Assembly (NCBI GenBank): GCA_961205875.1
Contig: OY540815.1
Location: 4,340,001 to 4,404,000, forward strand
Length of the DNA: 64,000 nucleotides
From: Sialis fuliginosa
Taxonomy: Eukaryota > Arthropoda > Insecta > Megaloptera > Sialidae
Reading direction: 5' to 3'
The notes beneath the pieces were generated by a model. It searched no databases. It was not told the DNA's origin and saw only the letters and a program-made list of their open reading frames with translations. Position numbers and translations under genes: made by a program. Below, in pieces: positions 10,180 through 21,639 of this stretch; position 1 is the first letter of the stretch, and every line of letters starts with the position of its first letter.

Positions 10180-10850
10180 TTGCTTCCTCGTCATAGCGAA
10201 GATGCGATCGTTTTTAAATGAGAAAAAGTTGTTCTCCGATTTCAAAATTTTCACTTTATATTTCCATTTCAGGTTAAGACCACGGACTTGAACCCGAACC
10301 GTAAACCCGAAAAACCCGTATTTTTTATTAACCTGAACCCGAACCGAACCGCTATATCTCAAAGTCATCGAACCTGAATCTGAACCCGAATCTTTTCATG
10401 GATAACCGGTAACCATATATTTTTTAAATGTTCAATAAATTATTTTTAATATTGTCCATTTTTAAAAAAGATTATAAAATGTACTAATACTGGAAATCTG
10501 TTTGAATTTTATGGTATGATGTGACTTATCAAGTCAACTACTGAAATTTACATATTTCAATTTGCAAAAACAATCTGAAAAATAGAAATTTCAATCTTTA
10601 AAATGTAATTTTATTTTTTGCCCTTTTTTTAAGCAATATTTTAATGGCTATTAATGTTTTTTTTTTCTTTCAATTATAAACTTGAACCCGAACCTGAACC
10701 CTAAAAAAATTACGGTTATTGAACCCAAATAGTGTGCAACATGTTGAACCCAAACCCGAACCATAAATAAATTCCGGTTCAAGTCCCTGGTTAAGACAAA
10801 CACTTTTCATTCGGTATCTGTCTATCTGTCTGTCCCCTGAATCCTTTTTA
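10180..10850 (+). repeat. Dispersed repeat A, copy 3, split by a hAT insertion
   Basis: Left part 10180-10280 runs from TTGCTTCCTCG to CAGGTTAAGAC. The right part from 10790 continues GTTAAGACAAACACTTTTCA and a CTGTCTATCTGTCTGTC run, as in other copies. The two parts join at the duplicated GTTAAGAC. The copy ends soon after CCCCTGAATCC. Confidence 0.8.
10281..10789. mobile_element. hAT-like element, 509 bp, with 8-bp TSD
   Basis: GTTAAGAC at 10273-10280 and 10790-10797 is a perfect 8-bp TSD. Left end CACGGACTTGAACCCGAACC, right end reads inward CAGGGACTTGAACCGGAATT. Both ends carry runs of the hexamer-like unit GAACCC/GAACCG (about 10288-10345 and 10680-10785), giving an iterated GGTTCGGGTT pattern. 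No transposase. The empty site is provided by the other copies of repeat A, where GTCAAGACAAACAC is continuous. Confidence 0.87.
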
Positions 10851-11690
10851 TTTAACTTCACTCTCACGTATTCACGCCAATCCCTCGATTGTACATGTCG
10901 TCACAGTCACACCCATTTTTCTACATAAATATGCGTAGACAATTTTTGTATTTTTGGCTCTATTAAAGTAAATATCCCATTCATAGTAATACCTCTTATA
11001 AAATATTTAAAAAAATTAATCATAATCTGAAAAAGGTGTACTTAAAATTATAAATTTAATTAAATCATTTAATTATTTTGCGACTTTAATCTTTGCAGTA
11101 CAATTTGCAAGACGAATAATTTTAATTAAATTGTATATCTTAGTTTTGTTATTAATTTATATAACTTTCGTTATATAAATAAATCGCACAAAAGATAAAT
11201 CGGTTTAAGGACATATAATGTTCAGAAAATAAATTATTTAATTTACACGAATATCAACATTCTAAATTGATTTTACTGTTAATTAATAAATCCATACAAT
11301 TTTACATTTTATAAAATAAAAATAAAATTACAATAGAGGTAAAATAAAAACTAATAATAGCCTCAAAACAATTATACATACATATATCTAATTTTCAATT
11401 TGAAACAAACAAAAACTCATTTGTATTATTGCAATAATAGTAAGGTATTAGTGGTGTAAAAATATTTATCCAAATAAATGAAAAATATCATTTGTTAAAA
11501 AGCGTGAAATAAACAGAAAATAGAATACATTTAACAAACAAAAAAGTTAACTGATAATTTTTAATCTTTTCAAATGTATGCAGAGGGTAATAGAGATAAG
11601 AAACACTGTAAGATTCGTTACAATCAATGGAGAGGCTTGTTTCAGTATAAAAAAGTATATTAGTTGTCAAATTATTTTATAAAAATTTTA
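10851..11690. other. AT-rich sequence, no gene seen
   Basis: No supportable gene or repeat boundary. The frame at 11488-11670 has no domain. Confidence 0.5.
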
Positions 11691-11699
11691 AGAAAAAAA

Positions 11700-12060
11700 T
11701 TTAAAAAAAAACGTAAACTAAAAACACTGATAATTAAATTTAATAGTTTTTTTAAATCGGTTTTATTTTTTTCTTTCTTAAAAAGTTTTTTGTTGACTTG
11801 GAACCGACTTCAAAAACTATCGATTATAATTATTATTTTTATTATATACTTTTCAGTATTTTTAGTTTTTTATTTTTTTTATTTTTTATTTTATTTAAGT
11901 CACCTCAGGAGTATACTCTTTAAGACAAAACAAATCGTCTAAATTGGTGCTAATTTGTCGGAATTATGCTTGAACATGTATAAAATACAAATAAGTACCT
12001 ACAGCTGAATTGAGAATTTCCTGCTTTTTTGAAGTCCGTTAAAAATATAGGTACTACTTT
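11700..12060 (-). repeat. Dispersed repeat with GAAGTCGGTT-type tail, copy 1
   Basis: Blocks ATAATTAAATTTAATAGTTT, CCGACTTCAAAAACTAT, GGAGTATACTCTTTAA and TTTTTTGAAGTCCGTTAA also occur at 38985-39545. The AACCGACTTCAAAAA tail resembles a widespread insect dispersed repeat. No gene. Confidence 0.55.
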
Positions 12061-12659
12061 AAAAATGGGCCTCAAGAAACTTAATACGCGTTTTTCTCGA
12101 AACAACTTTTTTCGACCTTATCCCAGCGATTCCTCAGACACTAATAAACCGGTTTAATTTTCGTAATTGAAGTGACTAAGTTTATAGATTTTCAAAATTT
12201 ATAAAAAAGGTCTTAAAAATGAAAAAAATTTCAAACCGTTGCCATTAAAAAAAAATAAAAAAAAATAAAACGGTTATGTACAAATTCATATACATATTGA
12301 TATTTCTTTTTAATTTCAATGGGACAACGGAGAGGAATTTATTTTTTTGGTCGTCACATCGAGGTTCATAACTTTATAAATTTTAAATATTTTTTAATCA
12401 AAATTGGTATACATATAATAAAACGTCTTTTACCTGACCCTAAAATAATAAGTTATATCTACGAAATAATTTAAAACATTAACAATTTTTTTATCCGTCA
12501 CAGTGGATTTCCCCCTTAACGGAATCACACATTTTGAGGGTACCTGAATCAAGTATGAGGACCATTATCTCAATTACGTGTGTATGTGTGTCTATATGTC
12601 GGTTTGTGAACGCTCTACAGCTAAAACTGTGAAACAAACATGATATTATAAACTTAAAG
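12061..12659. other. AT-rich sequence, no gene seen
   Basis: No long frame or boundary. A GTGTGTATGTGTGTCTATATG stretch near 12577 is a minor simple repeat. Confidence 0.45.
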
Positions 12660-12661
12660 TA

Positions 12662-13238
12662 GGGTCAACTGGGGTAAAAGTGAAATAAAATACGAATATT
12701 TCTTGTTTTTTGACAGTTAACGATACAAATTCATACTTTAATTTTTTCTACTAGATGCTCTTATGAATACTGCTATTAAATACTATAACGTCATTTGAAC
12801 TGTACGATACAACACGGACTTTAAAAATGAAAAAGTGTGTTTCATTTTTAACCTCTAATTTGGGAAAAAGTTAAACAGGCCTCTAATGGAAAATATTTCT
12901 CGAAAAATTAAAATAAAAGCTACAAAGGCAACTTTTATTTATCTTCTTTGTGGTATATCAATGTGAAATTGTAACATTAATTAATATCTGAGGTTGACAG
13001 AAAGTTATGTGCAAAGAATTAAAATTTAATTCACACGTTTTGACATCGACTAACAGGGATATCTGTAGGGGCGACACATCACTTATTAGGCGATTCATAT
13101 TTTCAGGTCGCTATAACAAACCTTTAATGATGATGTCAGTTTTTATAATTCTATTATAAACAAATTAGTTTTTTAGTTACAAGCTTGTTTCACTTTTACC
13201 CCATTTTTTTGGTGTTTCATATTTACCCCGCTCGACCC
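12662..13238. mobile_element. TA-GGG element, 577 bp
   Basis: TA (12660-12661) then GGGTCAACTGGGGTAAAAGT. The right end reads inward GGGTCGAGCGGGGTAAATAT and is followed by TA (13239-13240). The GGGGTAAAAGTGAAA motif is repeated just inside the right end (about 13188-13205, as TTTCACTTTTACCCCA). The layout resembles 7222-8171 and 55619-56982. No coding remnant seen. Confidence 0.7.
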
Positions 13239-13240
13239 TA

Positions 13241-14287
13241 CTTGTATAATGTATAATAAATGCGAACTTGCTATTTTTGAAAAACATTACTAAACCGGAA
13301 ACCGATGTTTTGTTTTTTCAATTTTTTAAATGTTTAAAAAATGGTTAATAATAAAAAAATGTTTGAAGTAAAAGATGTAGAACTATTGTTTTTTTTTTAA
13401 ACTATTTTGACCGGTTGGTAATAGAGAAAACTGTTTTATATAAAAGTTGTAGAGAATATTGTTATCTTAAATTTATGTTCTGACCTTTTTTCGATATAAC
13501 GTACCGTTTTCAAGATATTCGTTTCCGTATAATGATGTACAAAAGTCTATTGCTGGCCACAGCAATTTATCTAATTTAGGTTTCTGTTTATTAACCCCAA
13601 CTTTCTTATTTTATGCGCACTATAAATATTCAAAGCTATTTTTTATATATGTATATATTTGTTTTTTGTTATCTTTCTGGTTGTAAAATAGGCAGACAGA
13701 TTTATAATATTATTATTATACTTATTATTACAAAAAATTAAAGAATAATTTTAAAAAAGCAAACATTTTACAAATTTTCAAACAGTTGAATCTGCGAGAA
13801 ATTATTAATTTTCATGACCAATAATTTTTATCATCCCATGCGGCTCTGTGCGAAAGATTAGAAGAGTTCGAAAAATTATCTTTTAATTTTTTATAAACTT
13901 TGAAAGCGTATCTGAGGTGAAAATTTATTTTTACGAAAAATTCAATAAAAACATTCGAAAGTTTGTTATTTTCTCTTTAAAATACGATTTTTAGTATCCA
14001 ATTTTATCATATGATTTTTTTATCGTCTTATTCACTGTCAAAGTAAAATTAATAAATTTGAATTTAAACTCCTGTAAGTACCTATATCGTAAAGTAATGA
14101 TCGCAAAATAATCGGCTAAATATTATAGGAAAGCTGAGTGTTCTCTTTAAAATTATACATAATAAGTATAGTAAGTTTGAAACCAAGTCAAATTTACTAC
14201 TCCACTAGTTAGAAAATGTATACATTGTTAACTTACAATATAAAATTATAAAAAGCATAATATGCAAAATATCACAAAAATAAGACA
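13241..14287. other. AT-rich sequence, no gene seen
   Basis: No supported gene. Fragments resembling other genomic repeats cannot be bounded. Confidence 0.45.
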
Positions 14288-14314
14288 CTGATGAAGACTA
14301 ACAAAAGTCGAATC
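14288..14314 (+). ncRNA. Hammerhead-core-like motif
   Basis: CTGATGA (14288-14294), a 4-bp stem GACT with AGTC around an AACAAA loop, then GAATC where a hammerhead would need GAAAC. A poly-A run follows at about 14354-14369, suggesting a retroposed tail. The GAAA to GAAT change would be expected to disable cleavage. Weak. Confidence 0.25.
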
Positions 14315-14522
14315 GTCTGAAAGATAATATTTTAAAGAAATATGTTTATATTTAAAAAAAAAAAAAACAATGACCAAACCTCTAAAAATAAACACATTTA
14401 TTATATAATTATATATATTTAAAAAAACATCAATAGGTATTACTTAATAAAAAATAACCCCCAATAATTTTAAAGTAAAACGGCATTGTTTTTAACGTCC
14501 CGCAAGACGTACAGATAAAAAT

Positions 14523-14768
14523 ATGATTGTAAAGAATGGTTTTTCTGTTTTAACATTTTATAACTGTTACAGTAAAATATTACTTCTCTTGGGTTATGTA
14601 ACACTACATCACTACGTCAGGAGAATATTGTTGTATCAGATTTATAAAACAGAATACATGAACGATACAATATGTATAATAAAAATGAACGTACATAAAA
14701 TAGTTACATTTTTAATTTTCCTAATGGCGAAACACCCGCTGTTAACTATTGAGATACACGACTTGTAA
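14523..14768 (+). other. Uncharacterised 81-codon frame, probably chance
   Basis: An ATG frame of 81 codons with a hydrophobic middle. It has no recognised domain, no upstream promoter or splice signal I can defend, and AT-driven composition. Listed only because it is one of the longer frames outside known repeats. Confidence 0.12.
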
Positions 14769-14854
14769 AACTAAACTAGTTTAAACTAACATATTATACT
14801 AAAGAGCACAATTTTGTGGGGGAGAGATTTCGAAAATCATCCTTACGTAATAAT

Positions 14855-15276
14855 TAGAGATTGGAAAAATAGTTTTTCAAATATTGCGTAAAATTGCATT
14901 TATTGCAATTTTTATTACATATCTCCACCGATTTCAGAAAACTGGTTTGATTGAACACAATTTGAAATCAACTACCTTTCCAACTATTTTTAAACTATTT
15001 GCTATTTGCTTCGTTTGCACTAATTATTATTAAATCGTAAAAAAAACTATTTACCGAAAAAAAATTCAACTAGTAACTAATATCTCCACCGTTTTCAGAA
15101 AACTGGTTTGATTGAACACAATTTGAAATCAACTACCTTTCCAACTATTTTTAAACTATTTGCTATTTGCTTCGTTTGCACTAATTATTATTAAATCGTA
15201 AAAAAAACTATTTACCGAAAAAAAATTCAACTAGTAACTATTTCATTGAAAATAACAACTATTTTTTCAATCTCTA
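14855..15276 (+). mobile_element. hAT-like MITE, TAGAGATTGG family, copy 1 (422 bp)
   Basis: GTAATAAT at 14847-14854 and 15277-15284 is a perfect 8-bp TSD. The ends are TAGAGATTGGAAAAATAGTT and its near inverse ATTTTTTCAATCTCTA. The interior carries a tandem duplication with a 161-bp period (14921-15081 and 15082-15242), differing at very few positions. The second copy in the window (28661-28950) has only one such unit. Confidence 0.92.
14921..15242 (+). repeat. 161-bp tandem duplication inside the hAT-like MITE
   Basis: Both units start ATCTCCACCG and end CTAGTAACTA plus a few bases. They are almost identical, so the duplication is young relative to the divergence from the single-unit copy at 28661-28950. 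Confidence 0.9.
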
Positions 15277-15596
15277 GTAATAATTAATAAACGCTCCCTA
15301 AAGAATAAAAAAATTGTCAAAATATCACTAATCATCAATGCAGTTTTTATTGCTAAAGCCGAGAAGCTCAAATTCAGCTAGAGGTATCATAATAAGTGAG
15401 AACAATAATATTTATGACCTTAAAACATCAGCAAATTGTTAAAATGTATCTACTGTATTCAACATTTTCATCATCATTGTAATTATTTTTTTAACTTTTT
15501 TTTTGATATAACATTCAAAAAATTCAAAGGCGTGTTAAATCACTGCAAATTAAAATTGTAATAACTCATTAACGGTGTAATGAATTTACTTATATA

Positions 15597-16496
15597 GGGT
15601 GGGCAATATGTTGATTTCTTTTTATAGTGCGTGTGTTATTTCGACATTGGCAACACTGACGCACTTGACACATTATTGAAAGATAAGTATTGTCAAATCT
15701 CAAGGTATATAAAGACAAAGTCGTCTCAATAGCTCCTTGACCAATCAGCATTGGCGCGGGAATTGATGTCAACTAGGGGATATATTTAAATGTTGTAAAT
15801 TTTTTAATAGAGTATCAGTTAGAAAAAATTCCTTTATTTATTCTTGTTTTCGTATTTTTTGATATTTTAATAATACATACAATCAAAGAAGTACAAATTC
15901 AACATTGCAAAATCATAAAAATCTGTCAAAATGATACTTTCCGAATAAACCAATTTGTACTTCTTTGGTTGTTAAAATATCAAAAAGTATTAATACAATA
16001 ATAAATAAAGGATTTTTTTGTAATTGATATTCTGTTATGCATTTATAACATTTGAATATATCCCCTGGGTGACGTCAATTCCCGCACCAACGCTGATTGG
16101 TCAAGGAGCTATTGAGACTACCTTGTCTTTATATATCTTGGTTAAACCTCTGCTGTAAGAAATGAATCGTTTTACATTTACATAAAAACAGCTACATTTT
16201 AGACGAGGTTTCCAAACTCAACGACGAAACATAATTTTTTATGTGCTCTATTTCAGTAAATATCAATATTGTAAACTTTATAACACTATTTTGTTCGATA
16301 TTTCATCAGCTTTAAGATTTATAATAAACTAATTTAACCTAAATCTGAGAGTTCTGGCGTTTTTCTAGATAACTGATTTTAGGCAGCAGTGTAAGCTCCT
16401 AGAGTCATTTTTTTTCTAGTGCTGCCCCTATATTACAGTGTTGACAATGTCGAAATAACAAGCACTTCAAAAAAGAAACCAACAGATGGCCCACCC
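15597..16496. mobile_element. TA-flanked foldback element containing another foldback
   Basis: TATA then GGGTGGGCAATATGTTGATT. The right end reads inward GGGTGGGCCATCTGTTGGTT and is followed by TATA. The TIR extends about 60 bp through ATTTCGACATTGxCAACACTG. A second, shorter foldback (15701-16140) occupies the left half. About 290 bp (16141-16430) of unique AT-rich sequence separates the inner element from the right TIR. Confidence 0.75.
15701..16140. mobile_element. Foldback MITE with promoter-like arms, copy 1
   Basis: Left tip CAAGGTATATAAAGACAAAG; the right tip reads inward CAAGATATATAAAGACAAGG. The arms share TCTCAATAGCTCCTTGACC, CCAATCAG, a GCGGGAATTGA.GTCA block, and a segment with TTCGTATTTTTTGATATTTT. 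TGACGTCA sits at 16070-16077. It is related to 19630-20149, which has an 8-bp TSD. I see no TSD here, so this copy may have been rearranged. Confidence 0.75.
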
Positions 16497-16535
16497 TATA
16501 TGTTATGTTATAATATGTAGTACATGTATATTATT

Positions 16536-16875
16536 ACTAACTGTGCCCGTGGCTTCGCTCGCTTAGATATAAAAGTTAGATATATGATATCGCGGAGTTT
16601 ATTTTAAATCTTTTTATTCTACATAGTTCTTTACTACATTATATTGTTCCATTTTTAACGGCTTAGGTAGCGTATTGTAAAACTTTTTTCCGACTTGATT
16701 TACTATTATTGTCGTCAAGGCTTATCGTAACAAAATATATATACTAACACCTGGGCAAAGAACATATCTATATATGAACTAAAAAAAACAACTTAAATCG
16801 GATAAGTGGTTCTCGAGTGATTAGCACACTAACAGACAGACAGACAGACGTTACTTTTTATAATATATAAGCATA
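16536..16875 (+). repeat. SINE/RTE-type dispersed repeat, copy 1
   Basis: Starts ACTAACTGTGCCCGTGGCTT, passes GTAGCGTATTG and CGGATAAGTGGTTCTCGAGT, and ends in (CAGA)n near 16831-16850. The start resembles a widespread arthropod repeat. A second copy lies on the minus strand at 36745-37705. No coding capacity. Confidence 0.7.
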
Positions 16876-16883
16876 TACATATG

Positions 16884-18060
16884 CAGGGTGATTCAGCACT
16901 GTCGTGCCAAACTTGAACAGTAAATTAAGAAAAATATTTTAAGCAAAAAACATTATATGAACATGTGTCCGGGAATTTTTCGTAAGGGGGCTACAGCCCT
17001 CCAAAGATTTTACTCAAAATTAGTTTTTATTTAATATCTGGAGACCCCATTGTGCGAAAGTTATGAAATTTGATACAGGGTTTAGTATTAATAAGTGTTA
17101 TCGATTTCCAGAATCGAGCAATTATAATTTAGATCAGGGCTGTATGAGTCAGTGGGCCCATCGATTTTTATCTAGTATTTTTTTGTTCTTTAATTTTTTT
17201 CTAAATAAGACATTTGAATAAGATTGTATGGCACAAAATACACAAAAATATACTTTGCTCATTTATCATAGGATAAACCGTTTACGAGAAATGTCGATGT
17301 AAAAGAAAGCATGCAGAATTTTACTTAATACGGATGCTTCAAATTACAAAAAATATTTTTATATTCTTGTTCTATGATAAAAAGTAAGGCAGAAAAATAA
17401 ATAAAATATACCTCCAAAAATTCATCCTTACCAACAAATAGCCATTTTAAGTATCGCTTTCTAGTTATGTTAGTAAATTACTTGCAACATTAATAGAACT
17501 GGCTATAGGTCTAAGAGGATGCTTATTATGTGATATATGTACATGAACTTTTTTCTTACCTTTAATCAAAGAACAGGAATATAAATTTATTTTGTTTAAT
17601 TTGAAGCATCCGTATTAAGTAAAATTCTGCATGCTTTCTTTTGCATAGATATTGCTCGTAAACGGTTTATCCTATGTTAAATGAGAAAAGTATATTTTTT
17701 GTGTATTTTGTCTCATGCAGTTTTATTCAAATTTTTAATTCAGGAAAAAATTGAAGAACAAAAAATACTGGATAAACATCGACGGGCCTCCTGGGCCCAT
17801 ACAACCCTGGTCAAAATTACTATTGGTTGATACTGGATATCGATAACACTTAGTAATACTAAACCCTGTATCAAATTTCATAACTATAGCACAATGGTTT
17901 CTCAAGATATTTAATAAAAACTAATTTTGAGTAAAATCTTTGGAGGGCTGTAGCCCCCTCATGACAAATTTCCGGACACATGTTTATATAATGTTTTTTG
18001 CTTAGAATATTTTTCTTGATGTACCGTTCAAGTTTGGCACGACAGTACTGAATCACCCTG
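16884..18060. mobile_element. 1.18-kb hairpin element (CAGGGTGATTCAG ends)
   Basis: Left end CAGGGTGATTCAGCACTGTC, right end its inverse (GACAGTACTGAATCACCCTG). Arms of about 460 bp run inward through ACATGTGTCCGG, GGGGGCTACAGCCCTCCAAA, GATACAGGGTTTAGTATTA and GCATCCGTATTAAGTAAAAT, with a spacer of about 250 bp. Arm identity is high but not perfect. Solo-arm fragments occur at 30325-30478, 40085-40560 and 42265-42385. CAGGGTG tips next to TA recur in other hairpins here. Confidence 0.85.
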
Positions 18061-18324
18061 TATAATGTACTTATTTTAAATGTCAAAATGATATATCCAA
18101 TCAATTTTAAACAACTTTTTTTCATGATCTTTTTTACATATTTATTCTAAAGAGATAAAACGATTTTTGTACGTCATTTTTCTAAGTACAATATAGACAT
18201 TAAAAAATAATATCCTACAAGGAAAATATCGCATAGGTTCATCTATATTTCATCTGTTTTATGTGCAGATCGATGGTATAACTTGTAGTTTGAGGCTATT
18301 GAAAAATTACACGTCATATACGTT

Positions 18325-18412
18325 AGATACACTCACACACACGCATACACACACACACAGACACACAGCCACACATACGTAAGCATGCACGCACACATAC
18401 GCACACACACAT
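18325..18412 (+). repeat. Imperfect CA microsatellite
   Basis: A run dominated by CACA and CATA/CGCA variants. No coding meaning. Confidence 0.9.
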
Positions 18413-18694
18413 ATCCTTTTTGTTTTATTACAGATAGCGGTATTTGTTTTTCCATTAGATGATTAATATAAATTATTTACGGTATGGAAGTTTTATTTTA
18501 ATTTTAGTTGTTTTTCATGAGCGCCCCTTTCGAAATACAAGTTGCTATTTTTGTTTTTATATCGTTTATTAATACATAATTATACGTTATTTATTTAGGT
18601 TTTGAGTATTAAACATTAACCGGTTGGGAGCCGTCTAAAAAATACGTACGCAAAAAGGGGAGGGGGGCAAATGCCTATTATAATATATATAATA

Positions 18695-18967
18695 GAGAGC
18701 TATCCAAAACACTATAGTCAAATGTTTTTCGTGAAGTGCTTTTCGAGTTATAAAGCTCCAAAGTTGCAATATTTTGATAAAAATACAAATATCTTGTAAA
18801 ATATTCACTTTCTGATAGCCTTATCTTACATTATTCGACCAATCAAGACAAAACCCGAGCAAGGCAAGATATTTGTATTTTTACCAAAATATTGCAACTT
18901 TGGAGCTTTATAACTCGAAAAGTACTTCACGAAAAAACATTTGACTATAGTGTTTTGGAAAGCTCTC
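18695..18967. mobile_element. 273-bp TA-flanked foldback MITE
   Basis: TA then GAGAGCTATCCAAAACACTA. The right end reads inward GAGAGCTTTCCAAAACACTA before TA (18968-18969). Arms of about 100 bp include TTCGAGTTATAAAGCTCC and CAAAGTTGCAATATTTT. The spacer of about 65 bp contains CCAATCAAG. Confidence 0.85.
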
Positions 18968-18969
18968 TA

Positions 18970-19621
18970 GGTGAACAACAAGAATAAAAAAAATTGAAGT
19001 GACCTTCACGTAACTTTCAAATGACTCTTCAATGTCAAACCAATAATACGATTTTACGGTCTCCTTGAAACCATAAAACTTTTATATGAAACATTTTTCT
19101 CTAAAATGCTTAGTTTCCGAAATAATTGCGTGCATTAATTAAAATGACTCAACCTGTATATCGAAACATTTTGTGTTACCAAAATTATTAAACTTTTATA
19201 CTAGAAGATGCTGGTAAGGTTATCTGGGACACCCGGTATAGTTATTATATGTAGAATGTCGAGTGCTATTGAAATTTTTCATATACAACACTTTAGTTCG
19301 CTATTTAAATTTCAAAAATTCCCTCGTGTGAAACAATTCTTACATCGCCGCTGGGATACGTAAATACAGCTTAAACTATAAATTAATTATTTGGGATTTT
19401 TTCGCTACACAATTAGCGAGCATGCTGGTTAATTAATTGCCAGCGCCATCTTTGTGTTTTTGTATAACCTACATTTTGTTTACAATGTTTTCTTCACACT
19501 TATATTCGTAGCTGAAAGTGGATTTACCTTTTTTATAAAGGATTTTGTTACTATATAAAATACGCGTAAGCAAATTTAAACTCTAATTTATTACTTATGC
19601 TCCACAAAATTGTAAAATGTT
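18970..19621. other. Mostly AT-rich, repeat debris, no gene seen
   Basis: A GGGACACCCGGTATA stretch near 19228 looks like the end of another TA-flanked element (GGGTGTCCC type), but I could not find a partner end. Confidence 0.4.
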
Positions 19622-19629
19622 TTTATAAC

Positions 19630-20149
19630 CAAGGTATATAACGACAAGGTAGTCTCATCAGCTCATTGACCAATCAGCGTGGAATTGCTGTCACCACGAA
19701 GACGTATTCAATGTTATATATAAATGTATCATAGAATATCAATTACAAACAATTCCTTTATTTATTCTTGTTTTCGTATTTTTTGATATTTTAACAACAC
19801 ATACAATCAAAGAACTACAAATTCGACATTGGAAAATCATAAAAAGCTGTCAGAATCACAGAACGTGTTGCCAACTTTGGAATAGTAAAAATGACACTCT
19901 CCGAATAGACCAAATTGTCTGTAATAGCTTTTTATGATTTTGCAATGTCAAATTTGTACTTCTTTGATTGCATGTGTTGTTAAGATATCAAAAAATATGA
20001 AAACAAGAATAAATAAAGGAATTTTTTCGTAATTGATATTCTATTATACATTTATAACATTTGAAAATGTCTTCGTGGTGACGTCAATTCCCGCGCCAAC
20101 GCTGATTGGTCAAAGAGCTGATGAGACTATCTTGTCTTTATATACCTTG
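19630..20149. mobile_element. Foldback MITE with promoter-like arms, copy 2, 8-bp TSD
   Basis: TTTATAAC at 19622-19629 and 20150-20157 is a perfect 8-bp TSD. Tips are CAAGGTATATAACGACAAGG and, inward from the right, CAAGGTATATAAAGACAAGA. Arms are about 230 bp. The right arm reads TGACGTCA (20079-20086), TTCCCGCGCC (20088-20097), ATTGG (20105-20109), then CTTTATATA (20136-20144). An 8-bp TSD with CAAGG tips fits hAT or a related superfamily. Confidence 0.87.
20079..20144 (+). promoter_or_regulatory. Promoter-like module in the MITE arm
   Basis: A full CRE-type palindrome TGACGTCA, an E2F-like TTCCCGCGCC, an inverted CCAAT box, and a TATATA tract 27 to 35 bp further out occur in this order, pointing outward. 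The same order is visible in 16070-16137 and, inverted and partly decayed, in the left arms. Motif matches are by eye. TATATA is nearly symmetric so direction is uncertain. Confidence 0.35.
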
Positions 20150-20337
20150 TTTATAACTAATGGGTAATACCATATAAGGTAAGTGGGGGAATGATGCACC
20201 TTTGATCTACTTTGATCGCAATTTATATATAGGTATTAATGAATGTATAATTGCAAATAATACAAAAATTATTTATCGTTACAGTGTAACATTTCTGATA
20301 TCATAATAAAAAGATAACTACTAAAAAAAAGTATATT

Positions 20338-21105
20338 AATAATCTGGCTTGTGGACGGTCCCATTTCAAAATTATTGAAATCGTGTGTAAGGGGGAGGGG
20401 TGAAAATCAAAAATATTTATTTTTTCAAGATATCTCAAGTAAGACACATAACGTAAAAATTGTATGGAATCTTTTTTGTAGAGTATTCAATTTTCTATAA
20501 TATACATAGATCACCACCATAGAGCATGGATCGCGCATTCTATATTAACATAATGGTGTAACATTTCTCTAAGACAGTAAGAGAGATCCGGTGGCGTTTG
20601 GGATATATCTATATCTTTTTCTATTAACAATGAAATAGACAAAAGGATATCCCAAACCTATTTCTATCTCTTTCTTTTGACACGGCTCTGTTTTCAAGTC
20701 AGATGCGCAGTCCATTCTCTATGTCTATGGCCACCACAACGTTTGTTGTAAAATATATCCTTGCAAAGATTTATCTCAATTTACTTTAAAAAATCGTAAT
20801 TTGTTTTTTACAACCGCTATTTAATTTGACATAACATATTAAATGTCTTTTGACGTTTGCATAACAGAAAAATTTAGATTGAAATTGTCAAAAAATTAAA
20901 AATATACGAAAAAACAACCAGGCGCGTATTCAGAAAAATGTCGAATTAATATTTTTTAATAAAACTGCATGAAAATGAAATGGTTAATCAATGGCAGGCA
21001 GTTCATCTGAATACTTTATCGGGTTTTATTTAAATTCTTCAATAATGATAAATTTAGTACGAGGAAGCACTGTACATTTACTTGGCAGATGCTTTTAATT
21101 ATGGC
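20338..21105 (+). repeat. Dispersed repeat A, copy 4 (far half), split by a MITE
   Basis: Begins at the CTGGCTTGTGGACGGTCCCA block and runs through AAGATATCTCAAGTAAGACA, AACGTTTGTTGTAAAATAT and TTTGACGTTTGC to TACGAGGAAGCACTGTACAT. It is interrupted at 20518-20731. It shows the far end of the repeat in the same orientation as the (CAGA)n core. Confidence 0.8.
20518..20731. mobile_element. 214-bp MITE inserted in repeat A
   Basis: CACCAC at 20512-20517 and 20732-20737 brackets the insert. The ends share CATAGAG.ATGGA..GCGCAT in inverted orientation. Other repeat A copies read straight through (about 33550-33575 and 41572-41595), giving an empty site. The TSD may be longer than 6 bp with mismatches. 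Confidence 0.7.
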
Positions 21106-21639
21106 GAAATAATATTTTCTTGTTTCAAATATATATTTTTTCCCAAAACTAATATTTTAATATTTGAAAGAAATATTTTATTTGAGATTATTTTTTTTGT
21201 AGACAACATTACAGTAACATTAAGATACCATGAAATTCTTCAATTTCCTGAACAAACATTTTTTTACGCCAAAAAAATTAAAAAATGTATTTTTATGTGA
21301 CAAAGAACTAAGAAAAAAATAATTGAGTTTGTTTCATGTAGACATAAGAAATTTCAATAAAGTTTGAACGAATCTCTCGGTTTTTATTCAAACATTGTGT
21401 AAAATGGAATTAAAATTCAAGGGAAAATTTCAAAATTCGTATTCTGCACCGAAATGAAATCGTAATTGAAGTAATTGAAAAAACCACAGAGTCTATAGGT
21501 ATACATGTTTATTTTGTACAGTCATTTTCTTACAGATCTTATATTTTTATTTCTTGTACATTGTTTCCAAAGTTTTTATTTGATTAAAATATTTAGTTTT
21601 TGGAGAAAGTTTCAAAAAGGTGTTTATTATATCTTACAC
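21106..21639. other. AT-rich sequence, no gene seen
   Basis: The frame at 21082-21300 is a low-complexity chance frame. Confidence 0.4.

Noticed and set aside
18325-18412. Possible CRISPR-like or functional array
   Set aside because: Plain CA microsatellite with variants; no repeat-spacer structure. The sequence is eukaryotic in character.
20165-20220. GTAAGTGGGGGAATGATGCACC as the start of another TA-GGG element
   Set aside because: Tip resembles the group but no matching right end or TSD was found.
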